Source of the DNA: Bacteroidia bacterium
Lineage (GTDB): Bacteria; Bacteroidota; Bacteroidia; Palsa-965
Direction of reading: 5' to 3'
Assembly (NCBI GenBank): GCA_025454955.1
Contig: JALONL010000006.1
Span: 1 to 64,000, forward strand
Length of the DNA stretch: 64,000 bases
Positions 52,487-62,661 of this stretch are shown piece by piece. The notes beneath the pieces were generated by a model. That model did not search any database. It was not told the DNA's origin and saw only the letters and a list, made by a program, of their open reading frames with translations. Numbering within the stretch: position 1 is the first letter of the stretch; every line of letters starts with the position of its first letter. The translations under genes were made by a program, and so were the position numbers.

Positions 52487-53680
52487 ATGACACATCTGTC
52501 AGACCGTATCAATCGCCTTTCTGAGCCCCAAACCATTGCCATGGCCCGCAAGAGCCGCGAACTCATTGCGCAGGGTATAGACATTATCAGCCTCAGCCTC
52601 GGCGAACCCGATTTTAAAACTCCCGATGCCATTAAAGCCGCAGCCCATGCTGCCATCGACAGCGATTTCAGCTACTACACCCACGTTTCGGGCTATCTCG
52701 AACTGCGTGAAGCCGTGGCCGAAAAATTCCGCCGCGACAATGGCCTGAACTACACCGCCGAGCAGATTGTGGTTTCTACCGGAGCCAAACAGTCTATCGC
52801 CAACGTGGTACTGAGCATGATTAACCCGGGCGATGAAGTAATCATCCCCATGCCATTCTGGGTGAGCTACATCGAACTGGTGAAACTGGCCGACGGCATT
52901 CCCGTACTGCTGCCCACCACCATAGAAACCAATTTTAAAGTTACCCCCGAACAGGTAGCCGCTGCCATTACGCCCAAAACAAGGCTGTTTATGTTCAGCA
53001 CACCCTGCAACCCTTCGGGCACGGTTTATACACGGGATGAACTCCGCGCACTGGCCGAAGTAATTGCACGTCAGCCCGAGTGCTACATTCTGTCTGACGA
53101 AATTTACGAGCACATCAATTTCATAGGCGGCCACGAAAGCATGGCGCAGTTCGATTTTATTTACGACCGCACCATCACCATAAACGGCGTATCGAAAGGT
53201 TTTGCCATGACCGGCTGGCGCGGAGGAATTCTGGCCGCCCCCAAATGGATTGCACAGGCCTGCGACAAAATGCAGGGACAATTTACCTCGGCCACCAGCT
53301 CCATTACACAAAAAGCCATGCACGCCGCCATGCAAATGGATCCGGCCAGCACACATGTGATGCGCGATGCCTTTATACGCCGCAGAAACCTCGTGGTGGA
53401 AGGCCTGAGCCAGATTCCCGGCCTGCAGGTAAACATGCCCGACGGTGCCTTTTACGTATTCCCCAACGTAACTGCCTTCTTCGGCAAAACCGACGGAAAC
53501 GTAACCATCCACAGCGGCACCGATCTTTGCATGTACCTGCTTGCCAAAGCCCATGTGGCCGTAGTACCCGGCGCTGCATTCGGCGATGATAACTACATCC
53601 GCCTCTCCTACGCCACTTCCGACGAAAAACTCGTGGAAGCCGTGCGCCGCATGAAAGAAGCCCTGGCGAAACTGAATTAA
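52487..53680 (+). CDS. Class I pyridoxal-phosphate aminotransferase (aspartate type)
   Basis: The 397-aa protein matches the aspartate aminotransferase Ib family: ISLSLGEPDFKTPDAIKAAA (start), SYYTHVSGYLELREAVAEKF, TGAKQSIANV, FSTPCNPSGTVYTRDEL, YILSDEIYEHI and the cofactor lysine in GVSKGFAMTGWRGG. It moves amino groups between amino acids and 2-oxoglutarate or oxaloacetate. Length and motifs are complete. A clear terminator follows. Confidence 0.94.
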   Translation: MTHLSDRINRLSEPQTIAMARKSRELIAQGIDIISLSLGEPDFKTPDAIKAAAHAAIDSDFSYYTHVSGYLELREAVAEKFRRDNGLNYTAEQIVVSTGAKQSIANVVLSMINPGDEVIIPMPFWVSYIELVKLADGIPVLLPTTIETNFKVTPEQVAAAITPKTRLFMFSTPCNPSGTVYTRDELRALAEVIARQPECYILSDEIYEHINFIGGHESMAQFDFIYDRTITINGVSKGFAMTGWRGGILAAPKWIAQACDKMQGQFTSATSSITQKAMHAAMQMDPASTHVMRDAFIRRRNLVVEGLSQIPGLQVNMPDGAFYVFPNVTAFFGKTDGNVTIHSGTDLCMYLLAKAHVAVVPGAAFGDDNYIRLSYATSDEKLVEAVRRMKEALAKLN

Positions 53681-53700
53681 TCAGCTTTCCTCACCAAATA

Positions 53701-53734
53701 AAAAAACCGGAGACTGCACAGCCTCCGGTTTTTT
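53701..53734. terminator. Bidirectional intrinsic terminator
   Basis: AAAACCGGAG and CTCCGGTTTT form a 10-bp stem with a 10-nt loop, flanked by A and T runs. It serves the aminotransferase (plus) and the M1 peptidase (minus). Confidence 0.85.
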
Positions 53735-53750
53735 ATTTCGGGTAATGGAA

Positions 53751-56123
53751 TTACTGTTTCTTCTTCAAACTTTCTTTCATAGGGTTTGAATCGTTGTTTT
53801 CAAAACGACCCATGCCTTTTGAGCGGAATACATCAAAGCGCGAAGGCTCGGCCGAACCGTTGGCGCGGGGCCAGTTGTTGTTGGCCGTATCAATATCGGC
53901 TGTTTCGCGCATGGGATCGATGAGGATGGATTTTACCTTTTTCGTTTTCATGAAGGTTTTGGTCACTTTCAGCTCGTTCTTGCGCCAGATATACACATCG
54001 ATTACTTCCACCTCGGAAGTGCCGTCTTCGTAATTCCATTGAATAATTATGGGCATTACCAAACCGCCTTTGTTGGTGAAATGCAACTGGTAATAATATT
54101 TCCCGTCGTACTTATCGCGCGATGCTGAATCGAGCGGAGCCAGGCCGGCATATTCGTTTTTGGGCACACGCTTGGCGGTGTCCTGCGGCGGTACATAGTA
54201 ATAGTAGAAATCGCGCAGGGTGGTGTCTTTGTCCACCAGAAACTGCATACCCGCCTGCTTGTTGCGTATGCGCGAAATGTGTACAAAATCGGTTTTGGTG
54301 GCAGGCACTAAAACAGTGTCCCATTTCACCGGCACGTTTTCCGAATAGCCTGCGGTAAATGCACTTACACTGTCGAGCGAAATGTCAACCGGCTGAATAT
54401 CGTAAAACCAGCCACGCCAGAACCAGTCGAGATCTACGCCCGAAGCATCTTCCATGGTGCGGAAGAAATCGGCCGGTGTAGGATGTTTGAATGCCCAGCG
54501 GCGACAGTATTCCTTGAAAGCATAGTCGAAAAGTTCGCGGCCGAGAATGGTTTCGCGCAGTATGTTGAGCGCGGCGGCGGGTTTGCCGTAGGCGTTGTTG
54601 CCAAACTGCACAATGTTGTCGCTGTTGGTCATGATCGGCTCAAGCTGGTTGGCGGGCATACGCATGTAATCGACAATCTTATTGGCCGGGCCGCGCGAAC
54701 TGGGGAAATTATTGTCGAATTCCTGCTCGGCAAGGAATTGTACGAAGGTGTTGAGGCCTTCATCCATCCAGCTCCACTGGCGTTCGTCGCTGTTTACAAT
54801 CATGGGAAAGAAGTTGTGGCCCACTTCGTGAATGACCACGCCAATCATGCCATACTTGGTACGCGCAGTGTAGGTTCCCTCGCCATCGGCACGGCCAAAG
54901 TTGAAACAGATCATGGGGTATTCCATGCCGTTGTTGGCTTCTACGCTAATGGCCACCGGGTAAGGATAGGGAATGGTATGTTTGGAATACACATTGAGCG
55001 TATGCGCCACTACTTTGGTGGAATAACGGCTGTAAAGTGCATAGGCTTCCTTGGGGTAGTAGCTCATGCACATAATATTGCGTCCTTCGATGGGGTTGTT
55101 CATGGCATCCCACACAAATTTGCGTGAGCTTCCCCAGGCAAAATCGCGCACGTTTTCGGCTTTGTAGCGCCAGGTTTTGGTGTTGGTTTTGTCGGGGCTT
55201 TTTTCTCTGGCTTTTGCTTCTTCGAGTGTAACCACTTCAACCGGCGATGTGGCTTTCTGTGCCTGTTTCCAACGTTCCATTTGCGCAGAGGTAAGCACGT
55301 CCTGCGGATTCTGGCACACGCCTGTGGCGGCCACCACATGATCGGCGGGAACGTTCATGGTTACGTCGTAATTGCCAAACACCAATGCAAACTCGGCGCG
55401 GCCGGTAAACTGTTTGTTGTTCCAGCCCTGATGTTCGTTATACACACACATGCGCGGATACCATTGTGTAATGGTGTACACGATATTGCCATCGCCGGGA
55501 AAATATTCGTAACCGCCGCGGCCGCCTACTTTGAGGCGGGCGGGAATTTTGTAGTTCCATTTTACGCGGAACACATACTTCTGATTGGGTTTGAGCGGTA
55601 CCGGCAAATCAACCCGCATCATAGTCTGATTAACAGTGTAGGGAAGATTTTTTCCGGCTTTGTCGGTTACTGCGAGAATGTTTACGCCCAGGCCATCGAG
55701 CTGTTTGCGACGTTCGAGTGCATCGAGTTCGCCGGAAGTAACGGGCGGTGTTACCGTGCTTCCGTCAATATTCCCAAGCGGGGCATTGGGTTTGTGCTCG
55801 TTTTCGTCGAGCTGGAGCCAGAGGTAGCGAAGTACATCGGGCGAGTTGTTCCAGTAGGTAATTACTTCTTCCCCGTGCAGGCGGTTGTCTTTTTCGTCGA
55901 GGCGGGCGTTAATCACATAATCGGCCCGCTGCTGCCAGTATTCGTGTCCGGGAGCGCCCGATCCTGTGCGCACGGTGCCTGCATCGGGCAAAATAGTGCC
56001 CAGTTGCTCGAACTTGTTGCCGTGGTTGGAGGTGGGATTATTGGAAATATTCTGTGCCTGAACGGCAGTTACAGCAAAACACAGCAGAGCTGCTGCGATG
56101 GCATGAATTGGATTGTAGCGCAT
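53751..56123 (-). CDS. M1 family metallopeptidase
   Basis: The 790-aa protein has a signal peptide (MRYNPIHAIAAALLCFAVTAVQAQ) and the zinc site HEVGHNFFPMIVNSDERQW (about residues 445-463), with the third ligand Glu in WMDEGL. It follows the HExxH-18-E layout but with an N before F, as in Bacteroidota periplasmic M1 proteins. It should cleave peptides in the periplasm. Its start is 1 nt from the stop of the HupE-like gene. Confidence 0.92.
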   Translation of the reverse strand: MRYNPIHAIAAALLCFAVTAVQAQNISNNPTSNHGNKFEQLGTILPDAGTVRTGSGAPGHEYWQQRADYVINARLDEKDNRLHGEEVITYWNNSPDVLRYLWLQLDENEHKPNAPLGNIDGSTVTPPVTSGELDALERRKQLDGLGVNILAVTDKAGKNLPYTVNQTMMRVDLPVPLKPNQKYVFRVKWNYKIPARLKVGGRGGYEYFPGDGNIVYTITQWYPRMCVYNEHQGWNNKQFTGRAEFALVFGNYDVTMNVPADHVVAATGVCQNPQDVLTSAQMERWKQAQKATSPVEVVTLEEAKAREKSPDKTNTKTWRYKAENVRDFAWGSSRKFVWDAMNNPIEGRNIMCMSYYPKEAYALYSRYSTKVVAHTLNVYSKHTIPYPYPVAISVEANNGMEYPMICFNFGRADGEGTYTARTKYGMIGVVIHEVGHNFFPMIVNSDERQWSWMDEGLNTFVQFLAEQEFDNNFPSSRGPANKIVDYMRMPANQLEPIMTNSDNIVQFGNNAYGKPAAALNILRETILGRELFDYAFKEYCRRWAFKHPTPADFFRTMEDASGVDLDWFWRGWFYDIQPVDISLDSVSAFTAGYSENVPVKWDTVLVPATKTDFVHISRIRNKQAGMQFLVDKDTTLRDFYYYYVPPQDTAKRVPKNEYAGLAPLDSASRDKYDGKYYYQLHFTNKGGLVMPIIIQWNYEDGTSEVEVIDVYIWRKNELKVTKTFMKTKKVKSILIDPMRETADIDTANNNWPRANGSAEPSRFDVFRSKGMGRFENNDSNPMKESLKKKQ

Positions 56124-56124
56124 T

Positions 56125-56721
56125 TTATTGACTGGTCAGTAAGGCATTGAACCGTTCAAGCATCATGATAAACGCGATGCCAAACACGGCCGAGGAAATG
56201 AAAAACGTTTTATCGGCCGGCTGAATCCGGATCAAGGCTGACAAAAATAACGAAACAGCCAAAACACCGGCCACAATAATGAGTTGACCGGCTTCCAAAC
56301 CCAGATTAAAGGCAAATAATGGCCCGGCAATGGCAGAAGCATCGCCCAGCATAGACAGCAGCAGGTACGAAAAGCCCATGCCATGAATGCAGCCGAAAAC
56401 CAATGCCATCAGGTAAATTGTGCGTCCACGTTTTGCCGGAGGGCGGCGCAAACGAACCAGATTGACCACGGCGGTAAAGAGGATGGTTACGGGGATTAAA
56501 AATTCGGTAATTCCGCTGCGTATCGTAAAAATGTGCAGCGCACTCAGTGCCAGTGTTAGGCTGTGGCCCACGGTAAAGGCTGTAATGAGTATGAGTATTT
56601 TACGCCATTCGGCAGGTGAGTAACCGGCGCAAAGTACCAGCAGGAAAAGTATATGGTCGTAGCCGTTCCAGTCGGCAATGTGTTCGAGTCCGGTGGTAAA
56701 CCAGAGTGTGAAATCGTTCAT
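56125..56721 (-). CDS. HupE/UreJ-type membrane protein
   Basis: Start set at 56721 (MNDFTLWFTTGLEHIADWNGYDHILFLL), since the longer ORF from 56877 runs into the divergent gene. The 198-aa protein has five or six TM helices and the HupE signatures GLEHIADWNGYDHILFL and ALVFGCIHGMGFSYLLL with conserved His residues, consistent with a nickel or other metal transporter. Here it sits with DUF6702 and an M1 peptidase, a set I know from other Bacteroidota genomes. Confidence 0.85.
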   Translation of the reverse strand: MNDFTLWFTTGLEHIADWNGYDHILFLLVLCAGYSPAEWRKILILITAFTVGHSLTLALSALHIFTIRSGITEFLIPVTILFTAVVNLVRLRRPPAKRGRTIYLMALVFGCIHGMGFSYLLLSMLGDASAIAGPLFAFNLGLEAGQLIIVAGVLAVSLFLSALIRIQPADKTFFISSAVFGIAFIMMLERFNALLTSQ

Positions 56722-56727
56722 TTCGGG

Positions 56728-56735
56728 TAACTTTG
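56728..56735 (+). promoter_or_regulatory. Possible -7 box of the DUF6702 gene
   Basis: TAACTTTG fits TAnnTTTG and ends 4 nt before the ATG at 56740, implying a leaderless or nearly leaderless message. No clear -33 box was seen, and the site lies in the 18 bp between two divergent starts. Confidence 0.4.
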
Positions 56736-56739
56736 CGGG

Positions 56740-57258
56740 ATGCAAAATAACCGTTTTTCTGCACGTCTGCTGCTTATATGCGTCATATTGGCTGCGGCGT
56801 GGTGCTGTTCTTCGTTTTCGGCCAGTCATCCTTACTACATCAGCATGACCGAAATACGGTTCAACACCGGCAAGCAAACCATAAGCACCAGTTGCCGCAT
56901 GTTTACCGACGATTTGCAGCAGGCTCTGCTAAAGCTTTACGGCAAACGGGTAAACCTGCAGCAGAACGATACCGCTGCATTGCCCCTGCTCCAACGCTAC
57001 ATCAGCGAGCGTGTGCAGCTAAGTGTAGCAGGAAAAACCACACGGCTGAAACTCATAGGCTACGAAATTGAAGAAGAAGCCACCTGGTGCCACCTCGAAA
57101 CCACGCCTTACACTGCGCCGGGCAAAATTATGCTCACCCACAAACTGCTCTACGATTTCCTGCCCGAACAAACCAACTTCATACACTGCTACAAAAACGA
57201 CGAGCGCAAAAGCACCAAGTTGGTCAACCCCGATTCGCAGGCCTCGTTCGAATTCTAA
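56740..57258 (+). CDS. DUF6702 family exported protein
   Basis: The 172-aa protein has an N-terminal signal or lipoprotein-like segment (LLLICVILAAAWCCSSFS) and the family start SHPYYISMTEIRFN. The rest is mixed alpha/beta with a final KLVNPDSQASFEF. DUF6702 accompanies HupE-like and M1 genes in many Bacteroidota, so a joint role in metal or peptide handling is likely, but no function is known. Confidence 0.82.
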   Translation: MQNNRFSARLLLICVILAAAWCCSSFSASHPYYISMTEIRFNTGKQTISTSCRMFTDDLQQALLKLYGKRVNLQQNDTAALPLLQRYISERVQLSVAGKTTRLKLIGYEIEEEATWCHLETTPYTAPGKIMLTHKLLYDFLPEQTNFIHCYKNDERKSTKLVNPDSQASFEF

Positions 57259-57311
57259 GCACGTTCTAATCGGGCAGAAATAGCTACTTTCGCACCAAAA
57301 TTTTACCCAGT

Positions 57312-58328
57312 ATGGCCAAGCACACCGAAAAGGAAATCCGCGGTATTTTCGATACCATCCGCAAACAGCGTGTACTTATTATCGGCGATGTGATGATTGA
57401 TAATTATGTGTGGGGAAAAGTAACGCGCATTTCGCCCGAAGCACCTGTGCCGGTGGTTTCGGTTTCGCACAAGGAGCAGCGTTTGGGCGGCGCGGCCAAC
57501 GTGGCGTTAAATGTGCAGGCTATGGGTGCCACGCCCATTCTCTGCTCGGTAATTGGTGTGGATACCGACGGGCAGAAATTTCTCGAACTCATGCAAAAGC
57601 ACCGGCTTGCCCCCAAAGGCATACTCAAAAGCCGCGACCGCATAACCACTGTAAAAACGCGCATCATTGGCAACTCGCACCACCTGCTGCGCATGGACGA
57701 GGAAATTGAACACGACATTACCCCGCACGAAACCAACCTTTTCCTCCAACGCATTTCCTACCTGCTCGATCTGCACAAGATCGACGTAATTATCTTCGAA
57801 GATTACGACAAGGGCCTCATTACCGAGCCGCTCATCCGCGAGGTGGTGAGCCGCGCCCGCAAACTCAAAGTGCCGGTGGTGGTGGATCCCAAGAAAAAGC
57901 ATTTCATGCACTATCAGGGAGCCACCCTGTTTAAGCCCAACCTGAAAGAACTCAAAGAGGGCCTGAAAATAGACTTCGATCACAGCAGCGAGCGCGAACT
58001 CTCGAAAGCAGTGGACATGCTTAAAACCAAGCTCAAAATTGAGCTGGCCCTCATTACGCTTTCCGAGCACGGCATTTTCGTACACGGCCGCAAAGTGAAA
58101 AAACGCATACCCGCACACCTGCGCAATATTTCCGACGTTTCCGGCGCAGGCGATACCGTGGTGTGTGTGGCCGCACTCTGCCTCGCCGCCGGCCTGCGCC
58201 CCGAACTTATTGCCGAAGTATCAAACGTTGCCGGTGGACTGGTATGCGAAAGCGTGGGCGTGGTGCCCATCGACCGTGAGGCACTGATTGAGGAATGTGT
58301 GGAATTGCTGGCCGAGAAGAAAAAGTAA
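57312..58328 (+). CDS. PfkB-family sugar kinase, RfaE1/HldE-N-like
   Basis: The 338-aa protein matches the kinase part of HldE: VLIIGDVMIDNYVWGKVTRISPEAPVPVV (about residues 20-48), LGGAANVALNVQAMGA, the DPK motif VVVDPKKKHF and the catalytic SGAGDTVV near residue 280. The likely substrate is D-glycero-beta-D-manno-heptose 7-phosphate in LPS-core heptose synthesis. The nucleotidyltransferase half of the bifunctional enzyme is absent and should be elsewhere. Confidence 0.88.
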   Translation: MAKHTEKEIRGIFDTIRKQRVLIIGDVMIDNYVWGKVTRISPEAPVPVVSVSHKEQRLGGAANVALNVQAMGATPILCSVIGVDTDGQKFLELMQKHRLAPKGILKSRDRITTVKTRIIGNSHHLLRMDEEIEHDITPHETNLFLQRISYLLDLHKIDVIIFEDYDKGLITEPLIREVVSRARKLKVPVVVDPKKKHFMHYQGATLFKPNLKELKEGLKIDFDHSSERELSKAVDMLKTKLKIELALITLSEHGIFVHGRKVKKRIPAHLRNISDVSGAGDTVVCVAALCLAAGLRPELIAEVSNVAGGLVCESVGVVPIDREALIEECVELLAEKKK

Positions 58329-58391
58329 TCAGCTTCAATTTATCCGTTTGTTACCGACTAATGCTATAGTATTTTCATATTATTGCTTGCT

Positions 58392-59273
58392 ATGGAAAAA
58401 ATACCAGCAAGTGACCAATTCAATGAACACATTATTAAATATGTGCTTATTCAATACAATTCAATTAACAGCCCCAACTGGAAACAATGGATTCTAAGTG
58501 AGATTAATGAAAAAAGCAATTTGCATCGTAAGCGAATACTTCAATCAGGGGCTGTAAATTTTACTCAGAATAGAGTAATTACATATCAAGATAAATCGAT
58601 TGTACTAAATCCAGATGAGTTGGCATTATTACACACTTACTATTATATTGAAATGCATTATTATAGTCTAAGGCAATGTTTATCTGAAATTCAACAAACA
58701 ATTATGCCAATATTGGATTACAGTCCAATGCTTATCGATTTTGGCTGCGGTGCATCTACAGCGGGACTTACAGTTGCTGACTTTTATTCTCTGCACAACC
58801 ATTCAAAACCATTACACTTTATTTATCAGGGAGTCGATCTTAGCACTTCAATGCTTGAGTTAGGTAAATGTCTGGTTAATCAAGCCCCATTTATTGACAA
58901 AGGTTCTGAATTTCATTTCAATACAAGTATTAATGATATTGATGTATCAGTGCATAAAGGAGCGGTTGTACTTATCTTCTCCTATGTGATGAAACATATT
59001 GACAATATTGTAAATGAACTTGCCGATTGGATTATTAACACGCTTATTCCTCATCAACATCAAATAGTGATAATCAACCAAAACTCAATTAATCACGGCT
59101 ATAATAATAACTGGAATAAGCTTTTTAAAAGGCTACAAGAGGCAAATCCCAATATTGTTAATTATGAAAAAATACTGGAATATCGCTTTAATCCCTCCCC
59201 ACAAATACCGTGGGAAAACGGTACTGATGAAGTAGGATTTAAAGTAAAATTTAATTATATTTGCTTTAACTAA
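58392..59273 (+). CDS. SAM-dependent methyltransferase-like protein
   Basis: Start near 58392 (MEKIPASDQFNEHIIKY) or three codons earlier. The 293-aa protein has a Rossmann-type motif I (MLIDFGCGASTAGLTVADF, about residue 115) and GVDLSTSMLELGK (motif II). The codons and base use are markedly AT-rich compared with the genes on both sides, suggesting recent acquisition. The substrate is unknown. The rest has no close family I recognise. Confidence 0.72.
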   Translation: MEKIPASDQFNEHIIKYVLIQYNSINSPNWKQWILSEINEKSNLHRKRILQSGAVNFTQNRVITYQDKSIVLNPDELALLHTYYYIEMHYYSLRQCLSEIQQTIMPILDYSPMLIDFGCGASTAGLTVADFYSLHNHSKPLHFIYQGVDLSTSMLELGKCLVNQAPFIDKGSEFHFNTSINDIDVSVHKGAVVLIFSYVMKHIDNIVNELADWIINTLIPHQHQIVIINQNSINHGYNNNWNKLFKRLQEANPNIVNYEKILEYRFNPSPQIPWENGTDEVGFKVKFNYICFN

Positions 59274-59283
59274 AGTAATCAAG

Positions 59284-59910
59284 ATGACACCGCCGCTCAT
59301 GTTGTTTGAATTGCCTGCTGTTTCCACTGTGGTGGAAACAATGCAAAGGGAACTTCCCGGTGGTTTGGATTATCTTCCTGATTTCATCCGCCCTTCGGAA
59401 GAAACAGCCCTGCTCAAAGCCATTGATACACTTCCGTGGATTACCGATTTAAAACGCCGGGTGCAACATTACGGCTACCGTTATGATTACAAGGCCCGCC
59501 GTATCAATTCCTCCATGCAGGTTAATCCTTTGCCCGATTGGGGGCAGGCTCTGGCCCTGCGCCTTTTCCATGAAGGCATCACACCATTTATTCCCGATCA
59601 GCTTATCATTAACGAATACGAGCCGGGGCAGGGCATTACTGCTCACGTAGATTGTGAGCCCTGCTTTGAAGATGTTATTGTGTCGGTTTCATTAGGATCG
59701 GGCTGTGTGATGGATTTTACGCATGTTTCCTCCGCAGCGCATGTGCCGTTGTATCTTTCGCCGCGCAGCGTGGTGGCTATGTCGGGCGAAAGCCGCTACG
59801 ATTGGAAGCATGGTATTGCTGCGCGCCGTAATGATAAGGTGGCCGGGCGTACTTTGCCGCGAGAGCGTCGTATTTCGCTTACCTTTCGCAAGGTTATTCT
59901 TCAGGATTAA
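59284..59910 (+). CDS. AlkB-like 2-oxoglutarate/Fe(II) dioxygenase
   Basis: The 208-aa protein has the AlkB-family signature: GLDYLPDFI, PLPDWGQALALRLF, LIINEYEPGQGITAHVDCEPCFEDVIVSVSLGSGCVMDF with the HxD iron ligands, the second His in YDWKHGI, and the 2-oxoglutarate-binding Arg in RRISLTFR. It likely removes alkyl groups from bases or proteins. Its composition is GC-typical, unlike the methyltransferase gene just upstream. Confidence 0.88.
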   Translation: MTPPLMLFELPAVSTVVETMQRELPGGLDYLPDFIRPSEETALLKAIDTLPWITDLKRRVQHYGYRYDYKARRINSSMQVNPLPDWGQALALRLFHEGITPFIPDQLIINEYEPGQGITAHVDCEPCFEDVIVSVSLGSGCVMDFTHVSSAAHVPLYLSPRSVVAMSGESRYDWKHGIAARRNDKVAGRTLPRERRISLTFRKVILQD

Positions 59911-59993
59911 GCCGGCAAACAACTTCTGTTGAAAATTTAGCCTCGGAGTTCTGCCTCAGATCGCGTAAACTCGCAGCATCTGAATCATAACCC

Positions 59994-60611
59994 ATGCACA
60001 CTTTCATCGAATTTCTCAAAGAATACAAAGAAGTAATTACACTGGCCGGAGCAATCATTGCCTTCGTGTGGGGCGTTTTCCAGTACCGCAGCACACAACG
60101 CTGGAAAAGCGCCGAGTTTGCCCTGGGCCAGTTGCAGAAGTTTAACGAAAGCCCCAACACCAAACTGGTGCAAAAGCTTCTCGACTTTTCGGCCATACGC
60201 TTAACATTAGCCACAGAAACCGAAACCTTCGACGCCACCATTACCGACAAACGCCTTACCTGGCATCTTCGCCCGCACACCGTTCACCCATCGCTTTCGC
60301 CAACCGATCTGGCCGTGCGCAACGCATTCGACACCTGGTTCCTCGAACTCGAAAAGTTTGAATACCTCATCCGTATCGGCCTCATGGATAAAGATGCCAC
60401 GCATCCCTATCTCGCCTACTGGCTCGATTTGCTGGGACGCAAACGCAAAGGCCGTAAAAGCGAAGAAACCGTAAAAGCAATGCACAATTACATTCACTTC
60501 TACGGTTTAAAAGGTGTGGCCCGGCTCATGCGCCGCTACGGCTACTTTTCGATCTACGATCCTTCGGTAAACTACGCTGAACCCCAAGAGGAAGCCAACA
60601 GCGAAGACTAA
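59994..60611 (+). CDS. Membrane-anchored protein of unknown function
   Basis: The 205-aa protein has one TM helix near the start ([19 protein letters not shown]) and a helical cytoplasmic part with basic stretches ([13 protein letters not shown]). Its stop overlaps the convergent purC stop by 3 nt (60609-60611 against 60608-60610). No family was recognised. Confidence 0.65.
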   Translation: MHTFIEFLKEYKEVITLAGAIIAFVWGVFQYRSTQRWKSAEFALGQLQKFNESPNTKLVQKLLDFSAIRLTLATETETFDATITDKRLTWHLRPHTVHPSLSPTDLAVRNAFDTWFLELEKFEYLIRIGLMDKDATHPYLAYWLDLLGRKRKGRKSEETVKAMHNYIHFYGLKGVARLMRRYGYFSIYDPSVNYAEPQEEANSED

Positions 60612-61558
60612 TAACCATTGGCCGAAAGCCACTGGCTGATATTGCTTTCCACACGGCTGCTTACCTGCGAAAGATCGGCCCGCTCGAATTTGTGGCCTGT
60701 TACTTTTTCGTAGAGTTCGATGTAACGCTCGGTTACAAGGTTCACAAATGCATCGTCCATCTCAGGCACCTGCTGTCCGTCTTTGCCCATGAAATTGCGT
60801 TCGATGAGCCACTGACGTACAAACTCCTTTGAGAGCTGTTTCTGGGCCTCGCCTTTCTGCTGCCGTTCTTCGTAGCCATCGGCGTAGAAGTAGCGCGAAG
60901 AGTCGGGCGTGTGAATTTCGTCCATGAGGTAAATGGTTCCGTGGCTGTTTCCAAACTCGTATTTGGTGTCAACCAGAATAAGCCCCTGAGCGGCGGCCAG
61001 TTCGGTGCCGCGTTTGTAGAGGGCGCGGGTGTAGGCTTCGAGTTGTACGTATTCGGCTTCGGGTACAATGCCGCGGGCAATTATTTCTTCGCGCGAAATA
61101 TCTTCGTCGTGGCCTACCGAGGCTTTGGTGGTGGGCGTAATGATGGGTTCGGGAAACGGATCACTTTCGCGCAGACCGTCGGGCATTTGTACGCCGCAAA
61201 TGGTGCGTTTACCGGCACTGTATTCGCGCCAGGCGTGACCCGAAAGATAGCCGCGTATTACCATTTCCACTTTGTATGGTGTGCAGCGGCGGCCAATGGT
61301 AACCACCGGATCGGGCACTGCCAGCACCCAGTTGGGCACAATATCGGCCGTGGCCTTCAAAAAATGCGCGGCCACCTGATTAAGCACCTGCCCTTTGTAC
61401 GGAATACCGCGCGGCAGCACCACATCGAAAGCCGAAATACGATCGCTTACCACCATTACCAGCAGGTCGTCGCCAATGCTATATACATCGCGTACCTTGC
61501 CTTTGTAGTAGTTGGTTTGGCGGGGAAATGAAAAACGGGTTTCGGTGAGTGCGTTCAT
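60608..61558 (-). CDS. purC: Phosphoribosylaminoimidazole-succinocarboxamide synthase
   Basis: The 316-aa enzyme of purine synthesis joins CAIR and aspartate. It has [30 protein letters not shown] at the start, [36 protein letters not shown] and [14 protein letters not shown]. Length fits the larger form found in Bacteroidota and eukaryotes. Its start overlaps the stop of phoH on the same strand. Confidence 0.96.
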   Translation of the reverse strand: MNALTETRFSFPRQTNYYKGKVRDVYSIGDDLLVMVVSDRISAFDVVLPRGIPYKGQVLNQVAAHFLKATADIVPNWVLAVPDPVVTIGRRCTPYKVEMVIRGYLSGHAWREYSAGKRTICGVQMPDGLRESDPFPEPIITPTTKASVGHDEDISREEIIARGIVPEAEYVQLEAYTRALYKRGTELAAAQGLILVDTKYEFGNSHGTIYLMDEIHTPDSSRYFYADGYEERQQKGEAQKQLSKEFVRQWLIERNFMGKDGQQVPEMDDAFVNLVTERYIELYEKVTGHKFERADLSQVSSRVESNISQWLSANGY

Positions 61559-62553
61559 GCTTTTTTGTCGGTGGCTTGTGGTTTTATTGTGTCGTAGATT
61601 TCAATAATGCGCTTCACCAATTTGTGGCGAATCACATCGCGGTTATCGAGCATCACAAAGTCGATGCCTTCGTTGCCCGGCAGTATTTTCATGGCCTGCA
61701 GCAGTCCCGAGGGCTGATTGCGCGGCAGGTCGATCTGCGTTACATCGCCCGTAATCACAAACTTGGCCGTGGGGCCCATGCGGGTGAGAAACATTTTGAG
61801 CTGGCTTTCGGTGGCGTTCTGTGCTTCGTCGAGAATTACAAACGCATTGTCGAGCGTGCGTCCGCGCATGAAAGCCAGCGGCGCAATCTGAATGATGTTG
61901 TTTTCGATGTAGTTGCGCAGCTTATCGCCCGGAATCATTTCATAGAGGGCATCGTAAAGCGGCTGCAGGTACGGATCGAGTTTCTCTTTCAGGTCGCCGG
62001 GCAGGAAACCGAGGTTTTCGCCAGCTTCCACGGCCGGACGTGTAAGCACAATTTTGCGCACTTCGCGGTTGCGCAATGCACGCACGGCCAAAGCTACCGC
62101 GGTATAGGTTTTTCCTGTACCGGCAGGGCCGATGGCAAATACCATGTCGTTTTTCTCGCAGCTTTCCACCAAACGCACCTGTCCGGGCGTGCGGGCTTTT
62201 ACCACCAAACCCTGATTGCCGTACACCAGCACATCGTTGGGCTGCTCGGTGCCGGCGGGTGCGCCGGGCGTGGTGCCGCGGTGGCCGTTGCCGCCATTGC
62301 CGGAGCCGGTGAGAATATGTTCCATGTTCGACTCGGTGAGCGAACCGTAGCGGTTGAAATGGCTGATGAATGCCGCAATGGTATCTTCAAACCGCGCAAT
62401 TTCGTCGTTATCGCCAATGACGCGTATGGTATCGCCACGCGCTACCAGCTTGAGTTTGGGGAAATGATTGCGCAGCCGTTCAATTTTTACATCGTTTACA
62501 CCGTAGATCACAATAGGATCGACTGCGGTGATTTCAAGATTTTTTTCTGCCAA
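61555..62553 (-). CDS. phoH: PhoH-like ATPase
   Basis: I place the start at TTG 62553 ([21 protein letters not shown]), which aligns with the N-termini of other PhoH proteins; an ATG at 62628 would add 25 unrelated residues and crowd the divergent gene's promoter. The 332-aa protein has a KH-like N-terminal region and an ATPase with Walker A ([18 protein letters not shown]), [19 protein letters not shown] and Walker B ([11 protein letters not shown]). The family has roles in RNA processing. Its stop overlaps purC by 4 nt. Confidence 0.9.
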   Translation of the reverse strand: MAEKNLEITAVDPIVIYGVNDVKIERLRNHFPKLKLVARGDTIRVIGDNDEIARFEDTIAAFISHFNRYGSLTESNMEHILTGSGNGGNGHRGTTPGAPAGTEQPNDVLVYGNQGLVVKARTPGQVRLVESCEKNDMVFAIGPAGTGKTYTAVALAVRALRNREVRKIVLTRPAVEAGENLGFLPGDLKEKLDPYLQPLYDALYEMIPGDKLRNYIENNIIQIAPLAFMRGRTLDNAFVILDEAQNATESQLKMFLTRMGPTAKFVITGDVTQIDLPRNQPSGLLQAMKILPGNEGIDFVMLDNRDVIRHKLVKRIIEIYDTIKPQATDKKA

Positions 62554-62661
62554 AATAGAAGTGACTAAAATGAATGCTGAATGAATTATGGTTGCGGTTT
62601 CGCTATTTTTGCCACAAAATAAACGCATTTCGGCCGATCTGCAAGCAGATTATCCAGCAAT

